From positions 11,276 to 75,275 of the forward strand of contig JBCCOV010000004.1 of the NCBI GenBank assembly GCA_039039985.1: DNA of 64,000 nucleotides. Direction: 5' to 3'. The stretch comes from JBCBWG01 sp039039985 (GTDB lineage Bacteria; Pseudomonadota; Alphaproteobacteria; Rhizobiales; Hyphomicrobiaceae). The position numbers were made by a program, and so were the translations under genes. Shown one piece after another: positions 17,157 to 24,900 of the stretch (within the stretch, counting starts at the first letter, position 1; every line of letters begins with the position of its first letter). The notes below the pieces were generated by a model, which did no database searches, was not told the DNA's origin, and saw nothing but the letters and a program-made list of their open reading frames with translations.

Positions 17157-18548
17157 ATGATACATCTGAGCCGCGCCGTAAACGTGATAGCCGTCGTTCT
17201 CTTCGCGAGCGTTCTGGTGAGTTTCGGGCCGTCGGCATCGTCTGTCGCGCAGGAACAAGGATCGCGGCCTGTCGTTGTCGCTGACGTCAAAGGCGCGATC
17301 GGCGTGGGAACGACGCTGCTGTTGGAAGAAGCGCTCGCGGTTGCCCGCCGCAGAGAGGCGGAGCTTCTTGTCCTGCAGATCGATACGCCGGGCGGTTTGG
17401 TCAGCGCGACACGAGAGGTCATCCAGAAGATCCTGGCGTCCCGCATTCCCATTGCGGTTTATGTGTCGCCCAGCGGGGCTCGCGCTGCAAGTGCCGGAAC
17501 CTATATCGCCTACGCCGCGCACGTGTCGGCCATGGCGCCCGGAACGCATCTCGGCGCAGCGACACCGATTTCGCTGGGTCCGGCGCGCCCGACCGCTCCG
17601 GGCCAGCCACCTCCCCGCCAGCCCAACCAACCGGCGGATAATGCACCAAGCAGCGCAGCCGAGCGCAAGGTTCTGAACGACGCGATCTCGTATCTCAAGA
17701 GCCTGGCTCAGCTGCGGGGGCGGAATGTGGACTGGGCGGAAAAGGCGGTACGAGATGCGGCGACACTCACGGCGGATGAGGCATTGAAAGCCGGAGTTGT
17801 CGATTTTGTTGCCAAAGACCTGTCCGGCTTGCTCCGTCAGATCGACGGTCGGGAGGTGCAAACAGCGGTTGGTGCACGCCGGCTCGTTGTGCGCAATGCG
17901 ATCGTTGTACCGGTCGAGCCGACGTGGAAGACCCAGATCATTTCGACGCTTACAAACCCGAACATCGCATTCATTCTCTTGATGATCGGCTTCTACGGCA
18001 TAATCTTCGAGTTTTGGAGTCCGGGGTTGACGGGGCCGGGCGTGGTTGGCGGGATCAGTCTTCTCGTCGCTTTGATGGCGCTGTCGACCATGCCGGTCAG
18101 TTATGCCGGCGCGGCATTGCTGCTCCTTGGTCTGGTCCTGATGGTCGGCGAAGCGTTCGCGCCAGGTGTCGGCATACTTGGGATTGGGGGCGTGGTCGCT
18201 TTCACGCTGGGCGCCCTGTTCTTGTTTGATCCTAGTGGTTCCGACATCGATTTGGTGGTCGCATTGCCGGTTGTGTTGTCTGCCACTCTGACCAGTGCAT
18301 TGCTGCTGATTGGCTTTCTTGGCTTCCTGGCCCGGGTGCGGCGCAAGGCGGTGGTGACCGGCGCAGAGGAGTTGCTGTCGCTAAGCGGCCGTGTTGTCAA
18401 ATGGGGTGAGCAAGACGGTCAAGTGCTGATCCATGGTGAAATCTGGGCGGCGAAGTCGGCGCATCCCTTGGTGCCAGGTCAACGCGTGCTGGTCGCCGAA
18501 CGTCAAGGACTGACGCTTATCGTGTATCCGAGCGAGGAAAGGTCGTAG
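17157..18548 (+). CDS. NfeD-family membrane serine protease (long form)
   Basis: A 463-residue protein from the ATG at 17157, set by TGGAGG six bases upstream. It has an N-terminal signal or anchor segment (VIAVVLFASVLVSF), then a ClpP-like protease domain with LQIDTPGGLV and SPSGARAASAGTYIA, where the Ser of ASAG is the expected nucleophile. Four to five membrane helices follow (about 265-400), then a C-terminal NfeD OB-fold domain (LLSLSGRVVKWGEQDGQVLIHGEIW). This is the long NfeD1b architecture. The next gene, two bases on, is its SPFH/stomatin partner, the classic operon in which the protease cuts the stomatin's C-terminal region and the pair organises membrane microdomains. Confidence 0.9.
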   Translation: MIHLSRAVNVIAVVLFASVLVSFGPSASSVAQEQGSRPVVVADVKGAIGVGTTLLLEEALAVARRREAELLVLQIDTPGGLVSATREVIQKILASRIPIAVYVSPSGARAASAGTYIAYAAHVSAMAPGTHLGAATPISLGPARPTAPGQPPPRQPNQPADNAPSSAAERKVLNDAISYLKSLAQLRGRNVDWAEKAVRDAATLTADEALKAGVVDFVAKDLSGLLRQIDGREVQTAVGARRLVVRNAIVVPVEPTWKTQIISTLTNPNIAFILLMIGFYGIIFEFWSPGLTGPGVVGGISLLVALMALSTMPVSYAGAALLLLGLVLMVGEAFAPGVGILGIGGVVAFTLGALFLFDPSGSDIDLVVALPVVLSATLTSALLLIGFLGFLARVRRKAVVTGAEELLSLSGRVVKWGEQDGQVLIHGEIWAAKSAHPLVPGQRVLVAERQGLTLIVYPSEERS

Positions 18549-18550
18549 CC

Positions 18551-19333
18551 ATGCCGTCGATTGATTTGTTCTCCTGGCTGCTGCCGGTCGCGGTTGTGGT
18601 TGCCTTGCTGATTTCGGCTGTTCGTATTCTGCGCGAATACGAGCGGGGTGTGATTTTCACACTGGGTCGCTTTCAGGGCGTCAAAGGGCCGGGCCTGATT
18701 TTCGTTATTCCGGTCGTGCAGCAGATGGAGCGGGTCGACTTGCGCACACGCGTCTTCGACGTGCCGCCGCAGGATGTTATTTCACGCGATAACGTGTCCG
18801 TTCGGGTCAACGCCGTTGTGTACTATCGTGTGATCGATCCCGAGAAGTCGATCATTCAAGTCGAGCACTTCGACCAGGCCACCAGCGAACTGGCGCAGAC
18901 GACATTGCGATCTGTGGTTGGCCAGCACGAACTCGATCAAATGTTGGCGGAACGGGAACGGCTCAACGACGATGTTCAGAAGATACTCGACGCGCAAACC
19001 GATGCTTGGGGCATCAAAGTGTCCAACGTTGAGCTGAAACACATCGACCTCGACGAAAAGATGGTGCGGGCGATCGCGAAACAGGCCGAGGCCGAGCGCT
19101 TGCGACGCGCCAAGATTATCGATGCCGAAGGCGAGTTGCAGGCGGCGGAGAAGCTGGTTGAGGCTGGTGATATCATGTCTCGGCGACCGGAGTCGATGCA
19201 GCTGAGATATCTCGGCACGCTCACCAACATTGCCAGTGAGAGAAGCTCAACGATCGTGTTCCCGATGCCGGTCGATTTGATCAAGGTGTTTGGCGGCCAA
19301 GTCGGTGCCGGGCCTGACCAAGGGCGGACGTAA
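18551..19333 (+). CDS. SPFH/stomatin-family protein (slipin), NfeD partner
   Basis: A 260-residue protein with one N-terminal membrane segment (WLLPVAVVVALLISAV) and an SPFH/PHB domain: EYERGVIFTLGRF, then GPGLIFVIPVVQQMERVDLRT, DVISRDNVSVRVNAVVYYRV and TLRSVVGQHELDQML. A charged coiled-coil helix (IAKQAEAERLRRAKIIDAEGE) and a short hydrophobic tail follow. This is the typical slipin layout. The start lies two bases after the nfeD stop, so the genes are translationally coupled. It is expected to oligomerise at the inner membrane. Confidence 0.92.
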   Translation: MPSIDLFSWLLPVAVVVALLISAVRILREYERGVIFTLGRFQGVKGPGLIFVIPVVQQMERVDLRTRVFDVPPQDVISRDNVSVRVNAVVYYRVIDPEKSIIQVEHFDQATSELAQTTLRSVVGQHELDQMLAERERLNDDVQKILDAQTDAWGIKVSNVELKHIDLDEKMVRAIAKQAEAERLRRAKIIDAEGELQAAEKLVEAGDIMSRRPESMQLRYLGTLTNIASERSSTIVFPMPVDLIKVFGGQVGAGPDQGRT

Positions 19334-19378
19334 CGTCGCGTACCGTGATCGCTGGGTCGACCCCATCTCGTCAGTCAC

Positions 19379-19410
19379 GGCGCTCGATCAGGAGGGCGCT
19401 CGATCAGGAG
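19379..19410. repeat. perfect 16-bp tandem duplication before the EEP gene
   Basis: GGCGCTCGATCAGGAG occurs at 19379-19394 and again immediately at 19395-19410. Each copy ends in AGGAG; the second AGGAG is the ribosome-binding site nine bases before the GTG start of the EEP gene at 19420. The duplication therefore doubled a Shine-Dalgarno sequence. It is probably a recent replication-slippage event. Confidence 0.75.
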
Positions 19411-19419
19411 TGGGTTCGC

Positions 19420-20395
19420 GTGCGGCTTGCCACGTTCAATGTCGAGCATCTCGATATGCCACCGCGTGCCAGTCTCCCAATTGCGGACCGTGTGGCGGTA
19501 TTGCGTCCGATCCTTGAACGGCTGGATGCGGACATTCTTTGCCTGCAGGAGGTCAATGGCCAAAAGGTTCCAGGCGAGGGACGGCGAGAGCTGATCGCGC
19601 TCGATCAGGTGCTGGATGGGACACAGTACGCCGACAGGTACCGCTGTGCGACGATCGCTCAGAGCGGGAAAGCCGGTGTCGGCGATACACACAACCTCGT
19701 TGTCATTTCACGCTATCCAATCGTTGACGTGCGCGAGGTGCGACATACGCATGTTGCGCCGATCGGATACGTACCCGTGACCGCGACGCCCGAGCCGGCA
19801 CGCAAGTCGATCGCGTTTGATCGCCCGGTCCTTCGCGCCGTACTCGCGTTGCCATCGGGTCAGCAGCTGATTGTGCATAACGTGCATTTTCGTGCGGCAT
19901 TGGCGAGCCCGGTTGCCGGTCAAAAGCGCAGTGCGTCCGTATGGAACAGCGCAAGCGGCTGGGCTGAAGGTCTGTTTGTGTCGACCATGAAGCGTTCGGC
20001 CCAGGCGCTCGATTTGCGGCTTGATGTCGATCGCACACTGGATGATCAGCCGGACGCTCTAATCGCCGTGATTGGTGACCTCAATGCGGAAGCTTATGAG
20101 ATGCCAACCCGCATCCTCATGGCCGGGCCGGACGAAACGGGCAACCCAATGCTCGCCTCACGTGCGCTTCATTCGGTTGCCGATCGCTTGCCGGAGGATC
20201 AGCGCTTCACGATCGTCCATGGCACGCGGCGGCAGATGCTGGATTCATATGCTGTTGAGCCCAAATCTGGCGCAACTGTTAAGCGGTGTCAGCATTCTGC
20301 ACGACACGATTGTAGGGACGACGGGCGATGGTGCGCACGCGCCCCTGCCGGGATCGTCGCACGCGCCAATAGTTGCTGAATTTCAGCTTCCGTAA
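19420..20395 (+). pseudogene. endonuclease/exonuclease/phosphatase (EEP) family protein with a frameshift near the C-terminus
   Basis: The frame begins with ATFNVEHLD and ILCLQEVNGQ, the N-terminal EEP metal-binding motifs (Asn and Glu), followed by HNVHFRAAL and AVIGDLNAEA (the Asp/Asn pair). After LDSYAVEP the original frame runs into meaningless sequence (KSGATVKRCQH...) and stops at 20379. The +1 frame from the same point reads NLAQLLSGVSILHDT and ends GSSHAPIVAEFQLP at 20395, which carries the expected catalytic C-terminal His. One extra base in the run CCCAAA (20260-20265) explains this. It could be a real mutation, a sequencing error or, less likely, programmed shifting. The GTG start at 19420 has AGGAG nine bases upstream; the frame is open from 19345. 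The substrate is unknown. Confidence 0.75.
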
Positions 20396-20480
20396 AGCAT
20401 CATGTTCGGAGGTTGCCGCCAACGCTATTCACCATGCACGGCGTCGTGTCGGTTGCTGGCCTCGATGAGATGTCGGCGCG

Positions 20481-21110
20481 TCAAATACCGGTGAGCGGCT
20501 GTAGCAGACGACCGATCACACCTGTAAAGCGCGCTTTCTTCTCGCTGGCGATCAAGCAGATGCAACCGACATCGGGATCGGCAACCGGCCGATGTTCGAT
20601 ATCGTCGTCAAGGTCAGCAACATCACCTGCGCGGAACTCTCCGATATGGTCCTGGTAGGCGCCTTCCAGGATCAGCGTGAGTTCCGACCCGCCGTGGCCA
20701 TGTTCGGGCATGGTTTGGCCGCGCTGAACTTTAAGCAGGCGAAGATCTCCACGATCGCTATCGCGGACCGGCACTGGATAATGCCAAACACCAAAGCCGA
20801 GGCGCTTCCAATGGATCTCATCCAACGATTGCCCAACCAGTTGGGCAACGGGATCCAAGTCTCCGGACGGATCGGGCAAGTCGTCAAACTTACGCGGCGC
20901 AACATCCATTGCCGGAAGCGTAATGGGCTTACGGTCAACGGGCAGATCGTCAAACAACGCAGCACCTATCAGTCCCATGCTTTCCACGCGGTCTCGACAG
21001 GTCTGGCACATTGTCAAATGCGTCCAAACCACGGCCGACAGAGACGCTGGGAGTGAACCGGCTGCGTAGCTCATGAGTGTCGCGTCATCAGGATGATGCG
21101 TGATTTTCAT
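20481..21110 (-). CDS. chrR: ChrR-type anti-sigma factor with cupin domain
   Basis: A 209-residue protein. The N-terminal zinc anti-sigma domain has the H...HxxxCxxC pattern: His near residue 6, then THLTMCQTC around residues 30-38. The C-terminal half is a ChrR-type cupin with PEHGHGGSELTLILEGAYQD. Its ATG overlaps the stop of the sigma-factor gene (TAATG at 21108-21112), so the two are made together. In Rhodobacter the ChrR family holds RpoE inactive until singlet oxygen or organic peroxides trigger release; the same stimulus is likely here but is not shown by sequence. Confidence 0.9.
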   Translation of the reverse strand: MKITHHPDDATLMSYAAGSLPASLSAVVWTHLTMCQTCRDRVESMGLIGAALFDDLPVDRKPITLPAMDVAPRKFDDLPDPSGDLDPVAQLVGQSLDEIHWKRLGFGVWHYPVPVRDSDRGDLRLLKVQRGQTMPEHGHGGSELTLILEGAYQDHIGEFRAGDVADLDDDIEHRPVADPDVGCICLIASEKKARFTGVIGRLLQPLTGI

Positions 21111-21754
21111 TATTGCAGGTCCTCTACCGTCTCACGCAGCTTTTGATACGCAAGGCGCATGCGTGACTTCACGGTTCCAAGCGGCAGTTCCAAACGTTCA
21201 GCAATCTCACTATGTGAGAGGCCTTCAAGATAGGACAGGATGACAACTTCATGCTGGTCCTGTGGAAGTGTACGCAAAGCGGCCTGAACACGATCACGTC
21301 GCTCGCCCTGCGATACGACCTCGTCCGGTGGCAGATCACCTGACGGCTCCTCATTCAAGCCGTCGGGCAGTTCCTGCCAAACGGTTTCGCGGCGGATCCT
21401 GTCAATGCGGAGATTGCGGGCGATCGTGTAGATCCACGTTGTGGCACTGCCCTTCTCACCAGAGTAGAGCTGCGCTTTTCGCCACACCGTCATCAGCGTT
21501 TCCTGCGCAAGTTCTTCCGCGGTCGCAGGATCTGCACCTTGTCGGATCATGTAAGACTTTACGCGTGGTGCGAAATTCTCGAATAAGGTCCGGAAAGCCT
21601 CCGCATCGTTGTGGAGAGCGATCCGCTGAAGGAGGTCGGTCATAAGCGCGACATCCAATGGCGCTGAACGAGAAGTATGGCGGTCGGCGGTTGCAGTGCG
21701 GAGCATAGGGAGCCTCTGTACGACAGCGCAATCGTTACGCGCGCATTTGCGCAT
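21110..21754 (-). CDS. rpoE: ECF sigma factor paired with ChrR (RpoE-like)
   Basis: A 214-residue ECF sigma factor from the ATG at 21754. The likely functional core begins at the internal ATG at 21643 (MTDLLQRIALHND), which is also a candidate start. Region 2 reads EELAQETLMTVWRKA with TWIYTIARNLRIDRIRR. Region 4 holds a helix-turn-helix: LPQDQHEVVILSYLEGLSHSEIAERLELPLGTVKSRM. Co-location with a ChrR anti-sigma places it in the group that responds to photo-oxidative stress. The neighbouring Kef-type antiporter is divergent and may be a target. Confidence 0.9.
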   Translation of the reverse strand: MRKCARNDCAVVQRLPMLRTATADRHTSRSAPLDVALMTDLLQRIALHNDAEAFRTLFENFAPRVKSYMIRQGADPATAEELAQETLMTVWRKAQLYSGEKGSATTWIYTIARNLRIDRIRRETVWQELPDGLNEEPSGDLPPDEVVSQGERRDRVQAALRTLPQDQHEVVILSYLEGLSHSEIAERLELPLGTVKSRMRLAYQKLRETVEDLQ

Positions 21755-21780
21755 CGGATCTGCGGGAGACGCACTGGCCT

Positions 21781-21827
21781 CAACGAAGCTATCGACCTTC
21801 GTTGTAGGCAGATGGTCTAATTAGACC
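21781..21827. promoter_or_regulatory. two perfect inverted repeats between the divergent rpoE and Kef-type genes
   Basis: CAACGAAG (21781-21788) and CTTCGTTG (21797-21804) form a perfect 8-bp inverted repeat with an 8-bp centre. Ten bases on, GGTCTAATTAGACC (21814-21827) is a perfect 14-bp palindrome. Both lie in the 134-bp gap between divergent starts, the right place for operators controlling one or both genes. The regulators are unknown. Confidence 0.5.
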
Positions 21828-21888
21828 TTAGTATTAATTTTGCGCGACGGCCAGTCCAAGTTTGGATTTCGAGGGGGAACAGGGAAGG

Positions 21889-23730
21889 ATGCATGGTTTT
21901 TCACTGATCGAGGTGGCGCTTCTGCTCGCGGCGGCGGCAATCGCTGCTCCGCTCGCGCGGTGGCTCAAGATCGGGACCGTGCTTGGTTATCTCTTTGCGG
22001 GAATTCTGATTGGACCCTACGGGGTCGGTCAGGCGTTCTCGTTTCTCGAAGTCCAGGAAATCCTGCATATCGCCGAGTTTGGCGTTGTACTCCTTTTGTT
22101 CCTTATTGGATTGGAGCTCAGGCCGAAACGGCTCTGGGCGATGCGGACGACCATTGTTGGCGTTGGTGGTGCGCAGGTGTTGCTGAGTGCGCTCGCACTG
22201 GGCGTCGTCATTGCCGCGATTGGGTTGCCATGGGTGACGGCCGCATTTCTCGGCCTCGCGCTCGCGCTGTCGTCCACCGCGTTTGCACTCCAAATTATGG
22301 AAGAAAAGGGCGAACTGACAGCACGGCACGGCCGGCTCGGCTTCTCGGTTCTTCTGTTTCAGGACCTGGCCGCGATTCCGCTCATTGCGCTCGTCCCCAT
22401 CTTTGCGGTGACGGATTTGACGGGCGCCGCGAACGGTATGGACGCCTGGGCGGCGCTTCGGGTCATTTCCGTTATCGCGCTTGTCGTTTTGGTTGGGCGG
22501 TTCTTGATTGAACCCGCGCTTCAACTTGTCGCGCGAACGCGTGTGAAGGAAGCGATGACGGCGGCGGCCCTGCTGACCGTTGTCGCCACAGCCGTCGTGA
22601 TGCAGCAAGCGGGACTATCGGCGTCGCTCGGGGCATTCATTGCCGGCGCACTGCTGGCAGAGTCCTCCTACCGCCACGCACTCGAAGCCGACATCAAGCC
22701 ATTCGAAGGATTGCTGCTCGGCCTGTTTTTCACGGCCATCGGCATGTCGCTCGAAATCGATGTCCTGGTGTCTGAGCCGGTAATCGTTCTGACTTGCGTT
22801 GTTGTACTCATAGTGATCAAATCTGGCATTTTATACGGTCTTGGGCGTTGGCAAGGCCTGGACTCCTGGGCTTCGCGGCGGCTGTCGTTGTCCTTGTGTC
22901 AGGGCGGTGAGTTTGCATTCGTGTTGCTGACGGCGGCGACAGCGGCTTCGGTTCTGCCCAAAATCACGGCGGATTATGTCGCTGTGATCGTGACGCTCTC
23001 AATGGCGGCGACTCCGATACTGCTGCTTCTTGACGAGATGTTCCTGCCGCGGGCCGTGCCCCAATCCGCCTACGACGTTCAGGTCCCGAGCGAAACATCC
23101 GGACATGTGATTATTGCAGGATTCGGCCGCATTGGTCAGATCGTTGCGCGGATCCTGCGAGCCAAGCGCATTCCGTTTACGGCTTTGGATCTGGATCCAG
23201 AACAGATTGAGTTGGTGAAGCGCTTTGGAAACGAAGCGTTCTTTGGTGATGCAAGTCGACCGGAAATCCTTGAAGCTGCGCGCATTGGTGAGGCCCGCGC
23301 GGTGCTGCTGGCGATCGACGACCCGGAGGCCTCATTGCGGGTCGCTGAGTACGTTCGCAGAAACTATCCTGACATGCCGATCTATGCGCGGGCACGAAAC
23401 CGTGTTCATTATCATCGCCTGATGGATTACGGAATCAAAGACATCCGACGGGAGACATACGAAACCTCGCTCGATCTGGCACGCTTACTGCTCACCGGTC
23501 TCGGGTTTGGTCCTCGTGATGTCGCATATACCGTCAATACCTTTGACGAGATCGACCGAAAGCGCCTGATTGATGATTATCAGCACTACACGGATATCGA
23601 AAAGCTGCGAGAGCGTGCACGGTCAGATGCCGAGAACCTGTCGCAGCTTTTTGACCAGGATGCCGCCTCGGAGAGTGAGGCCGACCAATCTGGCGCGGCG
23701 CCATCGCAACGAGCAGAGAAAATAACATGA
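21889..23730 (+). CDS. Kef-type potassium/proton antiporter with TrkA-N (RCK) domain
   Basis: A 613-residue protein of the CPA2 family. About 12 membrane helices span residues 1-385, with the family signatures LGYLFAGILIGPYGVG and VLLLFLIGLELRPKRLW, and the core stretch LGAFIAGALLAESSYRHALEADIKPFEGLLLGLFF. The cytoplasmic C-terminal part (about 405-540) is a nucleotide-binding TrkA-N domain starting HVIIAGFGRIGQIVARIL. This is the KefB/KefC layout: potassium efflux coupled to proton entry, often gated by glutathione adducts. No KefG/KefF ancillary gene is next to it. I chose the ATG at 21889 (GGGAAGG upstream). It overlaps the sugar kinase by ATGA. Confidence 0.9.
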   Translation: MHGFSLIEVALLLAAAAIAAPLARWLKIGTVLGYLFAGILIGPYGVGQAFSFLEVQEILHIAEFGVVLLLFLIGLELRPKRLWAMRTTIVGVGGAQVLLSALALGVVIAAIGLPWVTAAFLGLALALSSTAFALQIMEEKGELTARHGRLGFSVLLFQDLAAIPLIALVPIFAVTDLTGAANGMDAWAALRVISVIALVVLVGRFLIEPALQLVARTRVKEAMTAAALLTVVATAVVMQQAGLSASLGAFIAGALLAESSYRHALEADIKPFEGLLLGLFFTAIGMSLEIDVLVSEPVIVLTCVVVLIVIKSGILYGLGRWQGLDSWASRRLSLSLCQGGEFAFVLLTAATAASVLPKITADYVAVIVTLSMAATPILLLLDEMFLPRAVPQSAYDVQVPSETSGHVIIAGFGRIGQIVARILRAKRIPFTALDLDPEQIELVKRFGNEAFFGDASRPEILEAARIGEARAVLLAIDDPEASLRVAEYVRRNYPDMPIYARARNRVHYHRLMDYGIKDIRRETYETSLDLARLLLTGLGFGPRDVAYTVNTFDEIDRKRLIDDYQHYTDIEKLRERARSDAENLSQLFDQDAASESEADQSGAAPSQRAEKIT

Positions 23731-24644
23731 CCGGGCGGATCATATGTATCGGGCATGCCGCGCTTGATCGTGTGTTCCGGGTCAATACGTTGCCGCGCGG
23801 TCCAACGAAGATTCGTGCGCTCGAGTACATCGAAAGCGGTGGCGGGATTGCCGCGAACGCGGCCGTTGCGATTTCCAGGTTAGGCGGGAAGGTTGAGCTC
23901 TGGAGCCGCGTTGGAGACGACGATGTCGGTGCCCGCATTCGTGCCGGTCTGGTCGCAGAAGGCGTCGATACCCGTTACGTCGCAAGCTTTGAAGAGGCGC
24001 GATCTTCCACGTCGGCGGTGATTGTCGACGATGCCGGCGATCGGGTCGTTGTCGGCGCGCGAGACGTGCAGATGCCGTCAAGCACAAGCTGGCTGCCGTT
24101 AGAGCGCGTGAAGGAGGCGCAGGCTGTCCTTGCGGATCTGCGTTGGCTTGAGTCGGTGCGCGCCGTATTCGGTGCAGCGCGGTCTGCCGGCGTGCCCACC
24201 ATATTGGATATCGACTTGGGGGGACGGGAAGCGCTGCCGGATCTCCTCAGTCTGACCGACTACGCGATATTCACCGAGCCCGCGCTTGAGGACTTTCTGC
24301 CCAATCTTGATCTTAAGTCGGGGCTTGATCGCGCGATGTTGCACGGTGTGCGACATGCGGGTGTAACACGCGGGGCCAGAGGCTACGTCTGGCGTGATTC
24401 CTTTGGTGGCGGGGAAATTCCGGCATATGCCGTCGATGCCGTTGATACCACAGGGGCCGGTGACGCCTTTCATGGAGCCTTTGCTCTGGCGCTATCGGAA
24501 CGGCGCGCGGCAGTGGACTGCGCGCGGTTCGCGGCGGCCGTTGCCGCTCTGAAGTGCATGCGCCTTGGGTCACGTGCGGGATTGCCGCGGCGAACGGACG
24601 TCGAGGCGTTTTTGTCCCGCGGTGCGTCGCCGGGCGCAGACTAG
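23727..24644 (+). CDS. PfkB-family carbohydrate kinase
   Basis: A 305-residue ribokinase-like protein. The N-terminal PfkB signature appears as YIESGGGIAANAAVAISRLGG and the C-terminal one as DAVDTTGAGDAFHGAFALAL, whose Asp is the catalytic base. The length is normal. It overlaps the stop of the antiporter gene by ATGA, so the two are translationally coupled although no functional link is obvious. The substrate (ribose, a ketohexose, a nucleoside or sulfofructose-like sugars) cannot be read from sequence. Confidence 0.87.
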   Translation: MTGRIICIGHAALDRVFRVNTLPRGPTKIRALEYIESGGGIAANAAVAISRLGGKVELWSRVGDDDVGARIRAGLVAEGVDTRYVASFEEARSSTSAVIVDDAGDRVVVGARDVQMPSSTSWLPLERVKEAQAVLADLRWLESVRAVFGAARSAGVPTILDIDLGGREALPDLLSLTDYAIFTEPALEDFLPNLDLKSGLDRAMLHGVRHAGVTRGARGYVWRDSFGGGEIPAYAVDAVDTTGAGDAFHGAFALALSERRAAVDCARFAAAVAALKCMRLGSRAGLPRRTDVEAFLSRGASPGAD

Positions 24645-24900
24645 GCGCAAACCTCAGCGCAGCCCAGGCATTCGCGATCGCGTTGGGCAAGGCTCTGATG
24701 GACGGTACCTGCGGCCAAATCGGATGATGGCCCGAGGCGTCCAGCATCGTACAGGCTGATCACCCGATGGGATGATGGTTTGCTGTCGTGAGCGGGCTGT
24801 GGGCTGGTTCCTGTGAAACCGGATATGCTCTAGACGCCTTGAGGCGCGACCGCTAAACCCGCGCGCATAACCAGAAAAGTTCAGCGCGTGGAGAAAGATT

